From NCBI GenBank assembly GCA_963781675.1, contig CAWAGF010000005.1, positions 473,788-537,787 on the forward strand: 64,000 bases of DNA, given 5' to 3'. Below, piece by piece: positions 1 to 7,836 of the stretch (positions are counted from its first letter, which is position 1; every line of letters starts with the position of its first letter). The stretch is from SCTD01 sp963781675. Its GTDB lineage: Bacteria; Actinomycetota; Actinomycetes; Mycobacteriales; SCTD01. The notes under the pieces were generated by a model, which ran no database searches, was not told where the DNA came from, and worked only from the letters and a program-made list of their open reading frames with translations. Both the position numbers and the translations under genes were made by a program.

Positions 1-1939
1 CGACGCGCAGGCCGCTGGTCGCGCCGCCCGGCAGGTCGACCTGGGTGACGTCGCCGGTGACCACGATCCTGCTGCCGAAGCCGAGGCGGGTCAGGAACAT
101 CTTCATCTGCTCGGCGGTGGTGTTCTGCGCCTCGTCGAGGATGATGAACGCGTCGTTGAGCGTGTTGTGCGTGACGAGGAAGTCCTCGGTCACGTAGAGC
201 GAGTCCTGCGCCCCGACCGAGATGCACACGCACTCGGCCTCCCCGGCCGGCTCGATGCTGTCGACGAACCGCATCGGCCGTCCGCCACCGGTTGCGTCGT
301 ACAGCGCCGCCTTGCGCGCCAGGCGGAAGGGCGCCATCCCCTGCGGCAGCCGGATGTCGAGGACGTGAGCGTCGCTCCGGTGCTCGACCGGGCGTCCTCC
401 TGCCAACCCGGGCCTGCGTCCCTCAGCCGGGCGGGTGCGCACGTACGCGACCCCGCCAAGGGAGCGCACGAGCCACACCACGTCGTCGCGCAGCTGGTCC
501 GAGCAGGTCGTGTACTGGATGCGGCACGTGCGGCCGTCCTGCGTGACCGGCCCGCCGTCGGTGTCCAGCAGCCCCTGCAGGAGCGCCAGGCGCACGGCCA
601 CCGAGTTGACCAGGTAGGCCGGCGGGATGAACTTCGTCGTGGAGCGCGTCCCCGCCAGCTGCAGCTCGCGCAGGACCCCGGTGACCGGGTTCTCGGTCAG
701 CAGCCCTCCGCGGTGGTAGCCCTGGTGCCGCAGCACGTCGTCGCCGGCGCGTGACGCCGGGCGCAGCTCGATCTGCGGCAGCGCCGCCTCCAGCGCCTGC
801 GCCAGCTCAGGGTCCCGAGTGGAGAAGCTGGGCGTGGTCGACGTCGTCAGGCAGCCGTCGCCGAGGAGCAGGCCGAGCGCGTACGGGTCCATCGGGACCT
901 CGCTCGGCGCGAACTCCACCGGCGAGACGACAGGCAGCTCGAACGTGCGGGCGTGCGCGGTGCGCAGGTTCCCGACCATGTCGCTGGTCTGCACGACCCG
1001 CCCGGCCCTGCCGCGCCGGCGGTCGGCAGGTGTCGTGACGAACCAGAGGTGCTCGCCGCACGCACGGGTCGAGGCGCCGTCCTGCGTGCGCAGGCGGAAC
1101 ACCGGCTTGCGGCCCTGCGGGTAGACGGCGAGCACCGGCGTGGGGCGGCCGTCCGAGCCGATGACGAGGTCGCCGACCTCGAGCTCACCGATGGGGCGGG
1201 TGCCCTCCGGCGTCATCACCGGCGTGTCGACCGGCATCGCGCGGCCGCGCATGTACGCCAGCGGCGCCACCTCGATCGTCCCGGCCGCCATCAGCTTGGG
1301 GATCGACTCGGGGTCCAGCATGTCGTGCAGCGCGTCGTACAGCGGGCGCAGGTACGGGTCGATCTTGTCGAACAGCGTGCCGGGCAGGAAGCCGAGCCGC
1401 TCCCCCGCCTCGACCGCGGGACGGGTCAGGATGATCCGGTTGACCTGCTTGGCCTGCAGCGCCTGCACGGCCTTGGCCATCGCCAGGTAGGTCTTGCCGG
1501 TGCCGGCGGGGCCGACGCCGAACACGATCGTGTGCTTGTCGATCGCCTCGACGTAGCGCTTCTGGTTGACCGTCTTCGGGCGGATGGTGCGGCCGCGGTT
1601 CGAGAGGATGTTGAGCGTCAGGACCTCGGCGGGCTTGCCCTCGGACTGCTGCAGCATCGAGGCGCTGCGCTCGACCGCGTCGGGCGTGAGCGTCTCGCCC
1701 TTGGCCAGCAGCGCGATGAGCTGCTCGAACAGCAGCACCCCCAGCGCGTTGTCCTTCGCCGAGCCGGTGAGGGTGACCTCGTTGCCGCGGACGTGCACGT
1801 CGCTGGTCAGCACCCGCTCGACGGTGCGCAGCACCTCGTCGCGGTGGCCCAGGAGGGCGACCATGGACTGCTCGGCAGGGACGACGATCTTGCTGACGAC
1901 GCGCTCGACCTTGGCGGTCGTCGGGGAGGTGTGGGGCAT
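1..1939 (-). CDS. phoH: PhoH-family ATPase interrupted by an intein (C-terminus cut by window edge)
   Basis: PhoH-like P-loop ATPase thought to act in RNA metabolism and stress. The ATG at 1939 opens a 233-residue N-extein with Walker A (GPAGTGKTYLA) and the PhoH block EAGERLGFLPG, ending at YMRGR. An in-frame 359-residue intein (164-1240) follows, then the host resumes at 163 with TLNDAFIILDEAQNTT (Walker B region) and SRIVVTGDVTQVDLPG. All codons of both exteins and the intein were read through without a stop. The last part of the C-extein lies outside the window. HIT, a proline-rich protein, rsmE, dnaJ and hrcA lie upstream on the same strand, the usual actinobacterial order; ybeY is the usual next gene but is not visible. 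Function should depend on protein splicing, because the insertion splits the nucleotide-binding core. Confidence 0.93.
   Translation of the reverse strand, partial: MPHTSPTTAKVERVVSKIVVPAEQSMVALLGHRDEVLRTVERVLTSDVHVRGNEVTLTGSAKDNALGVLLFEQLIALLAKGETLTPDAVERSASMLQQSEGKPAEVLTLNILSNRGRTIRPKTVNQKRYVEAIDKHTIVFGVGPAGTGKTYLAMAKAVQALQAKQVNRIILTRPAVEAGERLGFLPGTLFDKIDPYLRPLYDALHDMLDPESIPKLMAAGTIEVAPLAYMRGRAMPVDTPVMTPEGTRPIGELEVGDLVIGSDGRPTPVLAVYPQGRKPVFRLRTQDGASTRACGEHLWFVTTPADRRRGRAGRVVQTSDMVGNLRTAHARTFELPVVSPVEFAPSEVPMDPYALGLLLGDGCLTTSTTPSFSTRDPELAQALEAALPQIELRPASRAGDDVLRHQGYHRGGLLTENPVTGVLRELQLAGTRSTTKFIPPAYLVNSVAVRLALLQGLLDTDGGPVTQDGRTCRIQYTTCSDQLRDDVVWLVRSLGGVAYVRTRPAEGRRPGLAGGRPVEHRSDAHVLDIRLPQGMAPFRLARKAALYDATGGGRPMRFVDSIEPAGEAECVCISVGAQDSLYVTEDFLVTHNTLNDAFIILDEAQNTTAEQMKMFLTRLGFGSRIVVTGDVTQVDLPGGATSGLRV
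164..1240 (-). mobile_element. Class 3-type intein with LAGLIDADG homing endonuclease, inside phoH
   Basis: In-frame insertion of 359 residues, read completely. It begins with Ala (AMPVDTPVMTPEG) rather than Cys or Ser and ends LVTHN followed by Thr+1 of the host. The class 3 marker set is present: Trp66 two residues after His64 (CGEHLW, block B), Cys339 (VCISV, block F) and Thr357 just before His358-Asn359 (block G). In this class the block F Cys, not residue 1, is the first nucleophile. Two LAGLIDADG-like helices lie at residues 121-129 (ALGLLLGDG) and 219-230 (LLQGLLDTDGG), so a dodecapeptide homing endonuclease appears intact. The insertion point is between GR and TLND, next to Walker B. 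Base composition matches the host, which suggests long residence. Confidence 0.93.
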
Positions 1940-2010
1940 GGGGTCGGCGGCTGCCGTTCGCCTGCTCTCGGGGGGAGTCCGGTGGGACCCCTAGATTACC
2001 CGCGCCCCGC

Positions 2011-2349
2011 TCATCCCAACGGCCCGAGCGCGCGGCCGCCCAGCACGTGGACGTGCAGGTGGTGGACCGTCTGGCCGCCGTCGTCGCCGGTGTTGGTGAC
2101 CAGGCGGTAGCCCCCGTCGAGGCCCTCCTGCCGGGCCACCGCGACGGCGGCCGCGAGCACCTCGCCGAGCAGCCCCGGGTCGGCGTCCGCGCACGCGCCT
2201 GCGTCGGCGTGGTGGTCGCGCGGGACGACCAGCACGTGCGTCGGCGCCTGCGGCCCGATGTCGCGGAAGGCCAGGGTCCGGTTGGTCTCGGCCACGACCT
2301 GCGCGGGCACCTCGCCCGCGACGATCCGGCAGAACAGGCACTCGCTCAC
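2011..2349 (-). CDS. HIT (histidine triad) family protein
   Basis: 112-residue histidine-triad nucleotide-binding protein, probably a hydrolase of adenosine phosphoramidates or dinucleotides in the cytoplasm. It starts SECLFCRIVAGEVPA, typical of the HINT branch, and has the triad HHLHVHVLGGR near residues 95-105. Length is normal for the family. The start overlaps the stop of the upstream proline-rich gene by 4 nt (ATGA), so translation is probably coupled; phoH follows 71 nt downstream. Confidence 0.92.
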   Translation of the reverse strand: MSECLFCRIVAGEVPAQVVAETNRTLAFRDIGPQAPTHVLVVPRDHHADAGACADADPGLLGEVLAAAVAVARQEGLDGGYRLVTNTGDDGGQTVHHLHVHVLGGRALGPLG

Positions 2350-2843
2350 GGGCGCTCCTTCGTCACGTGCAGACCGTAGGCGCCGCCCGCGCCGAGCAGC
2401 ACGGCGAGCGCCAGCAGCGCCGTGACGACGCGCTGCACCGGGTCGCCGCGCTCCGACGACGAGGACGCCTCCTGGGTCGGCGGCTCCTGCGCGGGCTGCG
2501 GGCTGATCACGTCGAGCGGGCTCGGCGGTACGACGCTCGCGGTGGGCGAGGCGACCGGTGCTGCCGAGCTGGCGACCGGCAACGGCGGCGAGGGGGCCGC
2601 GGCGGCGGTGCGGCTCGGGACCGGCCGGGGGCTGCGCGTGCGCCGCGGGCTCGGCGACGGGGGCGGCTCCGGCTCGTCCTCGGTGGGCTCGGCGGAGGGC
2701 TGGGGCGACTGCGGGAGCGGCAGCGGGGCCGGCGTCTCCTGCCGGCTGCTCGGCTGCGGGGACGGCCCGACCTGCGCGCCCGCCGGGACGGCCGGCAGCA
2801 GCACGAGGGCCGCGGCGAGGGCCAGGCAGCGCAGGACGACCAC
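2346..2843 (-). CDS. Proline/serine-rich exported membrane protein, unknown function
   Basis: 165 residues with no recognised enzymatic domain. An N-terminal signal sequence (residues 1-23, LALAAALVLLPAVPAGAQ) is followed by about 110 residues rich in Pro, Ser and Ala with SPSP/PSP repeats and no predicted fold, then a single hydrophobic segment near 140-158 (VVTALLALAVLLGAGGAYGL) and a short basic tail. The layout suggests a wall-spanning linker anchored in the membrane. It lies between rsmE and the HIT gene and overlaps the HIT start by 4 nt. Proteins this low in complexity cannot be assigned by homology; the position in the rsmE-phoH block is the only context. Confidence 0.75.
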   Translation of the reverse strand: MVVLRCLALAAALVLLPAVPAGAQVGPSPQPSSRQETPAPLPLPQSPQPSAEPTEDEPEPPPSPSPRRTRSPRPVPSRTAAAAPSPPLPVASSAAPVASPTASVVPPSPLDVISPQPAQEPPTQEASSSSERGDPVQRVVTALLALAVLLGAGGAYGLHVTKERP

Positions 2844-2966
2844 GGCGGGACCGTAGCGGCGCGAGGGGCGGGTGCGGGTCGTGTTCGGCGACCTGCCGAG
2901 GCGTGGCGGCGGACGGGAAGGGTCGGACCAGCCGGCCGTGCCGTCCGGGCCAGCGGCGTGGGGACG

Positions 2967-3010
2967 GTGCTGTCAGGCCCAGCGGGCCGTGCTGTCAGGC
3001 CCAGCGGGCC
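2967..3010. repeat. 22-bp tandem duplication at the rsmE 3' end
   Basis: Two exact head-to-tail copies of a 22-bp unit (2967-2988 and 2989-3010), GTGCTGTCAGG followed by CCCAGCGGGCC. The second copy holds the rsmE stop and its last codons, so the first is a duplicated gene end just past the stop. Confidence 0.85.
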
Positions 3011-3720
3011 GTGCGCGCGCTGACCACCGCGACCGCCGCCGCCCCCGCGGTGGACGTCCGCACCACGCTGCTGCCCAGCCGCACCGCCACCGCTCCCGCA
3101 CGTGTCAGCCCGTCCACCTCGCGGTCGGTGAGGCCGCCCTCCGGCCCGACCACCAGCAGCAGCTCCCCCGCCGACGGCAGCTCCACCGAGGCCAGCGGGG
3201 CGGACGCCGCCTCGTGCAGCAGCAGCGTCGGCGTCATGGCGACCCGCGCGAGGAGCTCCTCGGTGGAGGCCCAGTGCGCGACGACGGGGTGGCGGGCGCG
3301 GCGCGACTGCTTGCCGGCCTCCCGGGCGGTGGACCGCCAGCGGGCCAGCGCCTTCTCGCCGCGCGGCCCGTCCCACTTCACGATGCAGCGCTCGGCCTGC
3401 CAGGGCAGCACCTCGTCGACGCCGACCTCGGTGGCCAGCTCGACAGCGAGCTCCCCGCGGTCCCCCTTCGCGAGCGCCTGCACCAGGACGAGCCGCGGCT
3501 GCGGCTCGGGCTCGACGACGCGCGCGTCGACCCGCAGCGTCACGGCGTCCTGGCCGAGCGAGAGCACGGTGCAGCGCGCCCGGGTGCCGCGCCCGTCGGC
3601 CAGGTCCACCGGCTCGCCGACCTTGACGCGCCGGACGGTCGCGGCGTGCCGCCCCTCCGGGCCGGTCAGCTCGAGGACGTCACCCGACAGGTCGTCGCAG
3701 AGGAACAGCGCCGCCGTCAC
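2995..3720 (-). CDS. rsmE: 16S rRNA (uracil(1498)-N3)-methyltransferase RsmE
   Basis: 241-residue SPOUT-class methyltransferase that modifies U1498 of 16S rRNA using SAM. The start is taken as GTG at 3720 (VTAALFLCDD), which gives the usual family length; an open frame extends further upstream but runs into dnaJ. The N-terminal PUA-like part contains GPEGRHAATVRRVKVGE; the C-terminal SPOUT knot has LLLVVGPEGGLTDREV and LGSSVVRTSTAGAAAVAVV, the latter normally LG..ILRTETA. It follows dnaJ after 49 nt, a standard hrcA-dnaJ-rsmE arrangement. Confidence 0.93.
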   Translation of the reverse strand: MTAALFLCDDLSGDVLELTGPEGRHAATVRRVKVGEPVDLADGRGTRARCTVLSLGQDAVTLRVDARVVEPEPQPRLVLVQALAKGDRGELAVELATEVGVDEVLPWQAERCIVKWDGPRGEKALARWRSTAREAGKQSRRARHPVVAHWASTEELLARVAMTPTLLLHEAASAPLASVELPSAGELLLVVGPEGGLTDREVDGLTRAGAVAVRLGSSVVRTSTAGAAAVAVVSARTARWA

Positions 3721-3769
3721 GCGGGGTCCCCGCCGCGTGGTGAGCGCGGCGACCGGCGCGGCGGCGTGC

Positions 3770-4879
3770 TCACCGGCGGCGGCGGCCGAACAGCCCGTTG
3801 CCCTTGCCGCTGCCGTCCGGGCGCTCCTCGCCACGCAGCCGCGCCAGGTCGCGCAGCAGCTCCTCCTGCTTGGCGTCCAGGCGGGTCGGCACCTCGATGC
3901 GCAGGTGGACGTGCAGGTCGCCGCGGCCGGTGGCACGCAGGTGCGGCACGCCGCGGGCCCGCAGCGTGATGACCTCGTCGGGCTGCGTCCCGGGCGAGAT
4001 GTCGAGCTGCTCCTCGCCGTCCAGCGTGCTGAGCGGGACGGTGGTGCCGAGCGCCGCGGCGGTCATCGGCAGCGTGACCGTGCAGTGCAGGTCGTCGCCC
4101 TCGCGGTGGAAGACCGGGTGCTCGCGCTCGTGCACCTCGACGTAGAGGTCGCCGGCCGGGCCGCCGCCGGGGCCGACCTCGCCCTCGCCGGTGAGCCGGA
4201 TCCGCATGCCGCTCTCGACGCCGGCCGGCACCTTGACGGTCAGGGTCCGGCGGGCGCGCACCCGGCCGTCGCCGCCGCACTCGCCGCACGGGTGCTCGAT
4301 GATCGAGCCGAGCCCGCTGCAGCGCGGGCAGGCGCGGGTCGTCATGACCTGGCCGAGGAAGGACCGCTGGACCTGCTGCACCTCGCCGCGCCCCTGGCAG
4401 GTGTCGCAGACGCTCGGGTGGGTGCCGGCGGCGGTGCCCTGACCGGTGCAGGTGCCGCAGACGACGGCGGTCTCGACGGTCAGCTCGCGCTCGGTGCCGA
4501 AGACCGTCTCGGACAGGTCGCACTCGATGCGCAGCAGCGCGTCCGAGCCCTGCCGCACGCGGCTGCGCGGCCCGCGCGCGCCGCCCCCGCCGAAGAAGGC
4601 GTCCATGATGTCGCCGAGCCCGCCGAAGCCGCCCTGGAACGGGCTGCCGGCGCTGCCGGGTCCGCTGCCGAGCGGGTCGCCGCCGAGGTCGACGACCTGG
4701 CGCTTCTGCGGGTCGGACAGCACCTCGTACGCCGTCGTGACCTGCTTGAAGCGCTCCTGCGCGTCGGGGTCGGGGTTGACGTCGGGGTGCAGCTGGCGCG
4801 CGAGCTTGCGGTACGCCTTCTTGATCTCGTCGTCGGTCGCACCGGGCGCGACCCCGAGGTCGCCGTAGTAGTCGGCCAC
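3770..4879 (-). CDS. dnaJ: Molecular chaperone DnaJ (DnaJ2 type)
   Basis: 369-residue Hsp40 co-chaperone of DnaK. The J domain at residues 1-70 has the HPD motif (RQLHPDVN); a Gly-rich linker follows (GGFGGLGDIMDAFFGGGG); then four CxxCxGxG zinc repeats (CGTCTGQG, CDTCQGRG, CPRCSGLG, CGECGGDG); then the C-terminal substrate-binding domains. GTG at 4879 overlaps the hrcA stop (TAGTG), so the frame upstream of it belongs to hrcA on another phase and the start is secure. Linkage to hrcA marks the HrcA-regulated DnaJ2 copy common in actinobacteria rather than the copy in the dnaK operon. Confidence 0.96.
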   Translation of the reverse strand: MADYYGDLGVAPGATDDEIKKAYRKLARQLHPDVNPDPDAQERFKQVTTAYEVLSDPQKRQVVDLGGDPLGSGPGSAGSPFQGGFGGLGDIMDAFFGGGGARGPRSRVRQGSDALLRIECDLSETVFGTERELTVETAVVCGTCTGQGTAAGTHPSVCDTCQGRGEVQQVQRSFLGQVMTTRACPRCSGLGSIIEHPCGECGGDGRVRARRTLTVKVPAGVESGMRIRLTGEGEVGPGGGPAGDLYVEVHEREHPVFHREGDDLHCTVTLPMTAAALGTTVPLSTLDGEEQLDISPGTQPDEVITLRARGVPHLRATGRGDLHVHLRIEVPTRLDAKQEELLRDLARLRGEERPDGSGKGNGLFGRRRR

Positions 4880-5898
4880 TACGAGCCCGCCAGCAGCTCG
4901 CCGACGTAGCGCGCGACGGCGCGCACCTGGCCCATGTTGCCGGCGTAGTCCATGCGGGTCGGGCCGACCACGCCCAGGCCGCCGTACGCGCTGCCGTCCG
5001 GGCCGTACCCGACGGTCACCACGGAGGTGGACCGCAGTCCCTCCACGTTGTTCTCCTCGCCGATCTTGACGTGCACGGTGCTGGGGTCGTTGACCTCGCC
5101 CAGCAGCTTGAGCAGGACGACCTGCTCCTCGAGCGCCTCGAGCACGGGGCGCAGGGTGTGCGGGAAGTCCAGGCTGTGCCGGGTGAGGTTCGCGGTGCCG
5201 GCGATCGCGATGCGCTCCTCCGGCTGGTCGACCAGCGTCTCGAGCACGACCGACATGACGCTGGTCAGCACCGGCCGGATCGCGACCGGCGCGGCGTCGG
5301 GCAGGTCGGCCAGCGCGGCCGGGGCGTCGACGAGGCGGGCGCCGTGCAGCCGGCTGCCGAACACCTGGCGCAGCGTCGCGACGTCGTCGTCGGACAGCGT
5401 GGCCGGCAGCTCGACGACGCGCTGCTCGACCCGGCCGGTGTCGGTGATGAGCACGAGCAGCAGGCGGTTCGGCGCGAGGTGGACGATCTCGAGGTGGCGG
5501 ACGCTGCTGCGCGACAGCGAGGGGTACTGCACGACCGCGACCTGGCGGGTCAGCTGCGCGAGCAGGCGCACCGACCGGCGGACGATCTCGTCGAGGTCGA
5601 CGGCCCCCTCGAGGAACGACTGGATGGCGCGCCGCTCCGCGGGTGACAGCGGCTTGACCGCCGACAGCTGGTCGACGAACAGCCGGTAGCCCTTGTCGGT
5701 CGGGATGCGCCCCGCGCTGGTGTGCGGGTGGGTGATGTAGCCCTCGTCCTCGAGCGCCGCCATGTCGTTGCGGACGGTCGCCGGGCTGACGCCGAGGCCG
5801 TGCCGCTCGGCCAGCGACTTGGAGCCGACCGGCTCGGTGGTGGAGACGAAGTCCTCGACGATCGCGCGCAGGACCTCGAGCTTGCGGTCGTCCAGCAC
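4879..5898 (-). CDS. hrcA: Heat-inducible transcriptional repressor HrcA
   Basis: 339-residue repressor of heat-shock genes that binds CIRCE. An N-terminal winged helix (LDDRKLEVLRAIVEDFVSTT, then SPATVRNDMAALEDEGYITHPHTSAGRIPT) is followed by the HrcA GAF-like regulatory domain ending VGPTRMDYAGNMGQVRAVARYV. I chose GTG at 5898 because a strong Shine-Dalgarno (AGGAGGAGGT, 5908-5917) sits 9 nt upstream. A more upstream GTG at 5922 would place the start inside the CIRCE operator and encode the Shine-Dalgarno as protein. The stop overlaps the dnaJ start by 1 nt. Autoregulation through the CIRCE at 5916-5942 is expected. Confidence 0.95.
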   Translation of the reverse strand: MLDDRKLEVLRAIVEDFVSTTEPVGSKSLAERHGLGVSPATVRNDMAALEDEGYITHPHTSAGRIPTDKGYRLFVDQLSAVKPLSPAERRAIQSFLEGAVDLDEIVRRSVRLLAQLTRQVAVVQYPSLSRSSVRHLEIVHLAPNRLLLVLITDTGRVEQRVVELPATLSDDDVATLRQVFGSRLHGARLVDAPAALADLPDAAPVAIRPVLTSVMSVVLETLVDQPEERIAIAGTANLTRHSLDFPHTLRPVLEALEEQVVLLKLLGEVNDPSTVHVKIGEENNVEGLRSTSVVTVGYGPDGSAYGGLGVVGPTRMDYAGNMGQVRAVARYVGELLAGS

Positions 5899-5915
5899 CG
5901 TGCGCGCACCTCCTC

Positions 5916-5942
5916 CTGGCACTCCCCTGCTCCGAGTGCCAA
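5916..5942 (-). promoter_or_regulatory. CIRCE operator of hrcA-dnaJ
   Basis: Inverted repeat TTGGCACTC-N9-GAGTGCCAG read on the minus strand; the family consensus is TTAGCACTC-N9-GAGTGCTAA with the same 9-nt spacer. It borders the hrcA Shine-Dalgarno and lies just downstream of a TACACT hexamer that could be the -10 box. Confidence 0.93.
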
Positions 5943-6092
5943 GTGTACGGCGGCGGTCTCCGCCCGGGTTCGCGCCAGCGCGCGCGAGGCGGGGCCGGGT
6001 TCGGCGTGGACGCCGACAGCGACGCAGCTCGTGCCCGGCTTCGGCTCCGCGGAGGGGCTGGTGCTCGGCGGGGACCGCGCCCTGGTCCTCGG

Positions 6093-6098
6093 TAGCGT
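6093..6098 (+). promoter_or_regulatory. -10 box TAGCGT, leaderless type, for the GMC oxidoreductase
   Basis: TAGCGT ends 6 nt before the ATG at 6105 and no Shine-Dalgarno precedes the start, so transcription would begin at or next to the start codon. Confidence 0.6.
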
Positions 6099-6104
6099 GG
6101 CGCC

Positions 6105-7793
6105 ATGCCTGACCACTACGACGTCCTCGTCGTCGGCTCCGGCTTCGGCGGGAGCACCACCGCGCTGCGCCTGGTCGAGAAGGGCTACCGCGTCGCGGTG
6201 GTCGAGGCCGGCCGCCGCTGGGCCGACGACGACTTCGCGAAGACCTCCTGGGACCTCAAGCGCTTCGTGTGGGCGCCCGCCCTCGGGCTGCGCGGCATCC
6301 AGCGGATCGCCAAGGTCGGCAAGGTCCTGGTGCTCGCCGGCGCGGGCGTGGGCGGCGGCTCGCTCAACTACGCGAACACGCTCTACCAGCCGCCCGCGCC
6401 CTTCTACCGCGACCGGCAGTGGGGGCACATCACCGACTGGCACGCCGAGCTGGACCCCTGGTACGACCAGGCCCGCCGCATGCTCGGCGTCGTCCAGAAC
6501 CCCAGCCTGACGCCGTCGGACGTCGCCATGAAGGCGGTCGCCGACGACATGGGCGTCGGCCACACGTTCACCCTCACCCCGGTCGGCGTCTTCTTCGGCG
6601 AGCAGCCCGGCCGCGAGGTCGCCGACCCGTACTTCGGCGGCGCCGGCCCTGCGCGCACCGGCTGCATCGAGTGCGGCGGCTGCATGACCGGGTGCCGCTA
6701 CGGCGCGAAGAACACCCTGGTGAAGAACTACCTGCACCTCGCCGAGCAGGGCGGCGCCGTCGTCGTGCCGGACACGACCGTGCGCACCGTGCGCCCGCGC
6801 ACCGGTGGCGGCTGGGCCGTGGACGCCGTGCGCACCGGACCCCTCCCGACCGGCCGGCGCACCTTCACCGCCGACCACGTCGTGCTCGCCGCCGGCACCC
6901 TCGGCACGCAGAAGCTGCTGCACCGCATGAAGAAGGCGGGCGTGCTGCCGCGCCTGTCGGACCGGCTCGGCGTCCTCACCCGCACCAACTCCGAGGCCCT
7001 GCTGGGCGCGGCGACCACGACCGTGCGGCAGGACTTCACCCGCGGCGTCGCCATCACCAGCTCGTTCCACCCGGACGAGGTCACCCACATCGAGCCGGTG
7101 CGCTACGGCAAGGGCAGCAACGCGATGGCGCTGCTGCAGACGGTGCTCACGGACGGGGCAACGGAAGGGGGCAGCCGTACGCCGCGCTGGCTCAAGGCGC
7201 TGCTGCTGATGGCGCGCAACCCGCGGGGGCTCAAGGCGCTCGCGCCGTACCGCTGGTCCGAGCGCACGATCATCGCGCTGGTCATGCAGACGCTCGACAA
7301 CTCCGTCACGACGTCGTTCCGGCGCGGCCGCCTCAGCGCCCGGCAGGGCCACGGCGCCCCGAACCCGACGTGGATCCCGGTGGCCAACGAGGCCGTCCGT
7401 CGCCTGGCCGAGAAGATCGACGGCGAGCCCGGCGGGAGCATCGGGGACCTCGCGAACATCCCGATGACGGCGCACTTCCTCGGCGGCTGCGCCATCGGCG
7501 ACTCCCCCGAGACCGGCGTCATCGACGCCTACCACCGCGTCTTCGGGTACGAGGGCCTGCACGTCGTGGACGGCTCGGCGATCTCGGCCAACCTCGGCGT
7601 GAACCCGTCGCTGACCATCACCGCACAGGCCGAGCGCGCCGCCGCGCTGTGGCCGAACCTCGGCGAGCAGGACGCGCGCCCGCCGGTCGGCGCGCCCTAC
7701 GTCCGGCTCGCCCCGGTCGCGCCGAAGAACCCGCTGGTGCCCTCGCACGCGCCGGCGGCCCTGCACACGACGCAGCCGGCCGCGACAGCCTGA
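6105..7793 (+). CDS. GMC-family FAD-dependent oxidoreductase (ChoD/cholesterol oxidase-like)
   Basis: 562-residue flavoprotein. The FAD-binding dinucleotide fold is at the N-terminus (DVLVVGSGFGGSTTALRLVE, then VVEAG), with the second FAD contact AGAGVGGGSLNYANTLY near residue 85. A cysteine-rich segment, CIECGGCMTGCRYGAKNTL, lies near residues 186-204 and is shared with the ChoD-like branch. The C-terminus carries the GMC signature (AHFLGGCAIGDSPETGVIDAYHRVFGYEGLHVVDGS, shown here as a region rather than a motif; key words GGCAIG and VVDGSAISANLGVNP). The substrate is probably a sterol or other alcohol but cannot be specified. It stands alone between hrcA (divergent) and a terminator. Confidence 0.88.
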   Translation: MPDHYDVLVVGSGFGGSTTALRLVEKGYRVAVVEAGRRWADDDFAKTSWDLKRFVWAPALGLRGIQRIAKVGKVLVLAGAGVGGGSLNYANTLYQPPAPFYRDRQWGHITDWHAELDPWYDQARRMLGVVQNPSLTPSDVAMKAVADDMGVGHTFTLTPVGVFFGEQPGREVADPYFGGAGPARTGCIECGGCMTGCRYGAKNTLVKNYLHLAEQGGAVVVPDTTVRTVRPRTGGGWAVDAVRTGPLPTGRRTFTADHVVLAAGTLGTQKLLHRMKKAGVLPRLSDRLGVLTRTNSEALLGAATTTVRQDFTRGVAITSSFHPDEVTHIEPVRYGKGSNAMALLQTVLTDGATEGGSRTPRWLKALLLMARNPRGLKALAPYRWSERTIIALVMQTLDNSVTTSFRRGRLSARQGHGAPNPTWIPVANEAVRRLAEKIDGEPGGSIGDLANIPMTAHFLGGCAIGDSPETGVIDAYHRVFGYEGLHVVDGSAISANLGVNPSLTITAQAERAAALWPNLGEQDARPPVGAPYVRLAPVAPKNPLVPSHAPAALHTTQPAATA

Positions 7794-7821
7794 AGGCCCG
7801 CCCCCTGACGGGGACGGGCCT
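7794..7821. terminator. Bidirectional hairpin between the GMC gene and the coiled-coil gene
   Basis: Arms AGGCCCG-N-CCCC and GGGG-N-CGGGCCT around a TGAC loop, one mismatch, immediately after the GMC stop and before the stop of the convergent gene at 7837. Confidence 0.75.
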
Positions 7822-7836
7822 CCTGGACGAGCCGGA

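Noticed and set aside
2346..2843. Calling the proline-rich protein a cell-wall anchored adhesin
   Set aside because: No LPXTG motif, and low-complexity Pro/Ser sequence gives no evidence of ligand binding.
3770..6106. Single 778-codon frame spanning dnaJ and hrcA
   Set aside because: The extra N-terminal part lies in another frame over hrcA and is Arg/Pro-rich; dnaJ has its own GTG overlapping the hrcA stop.
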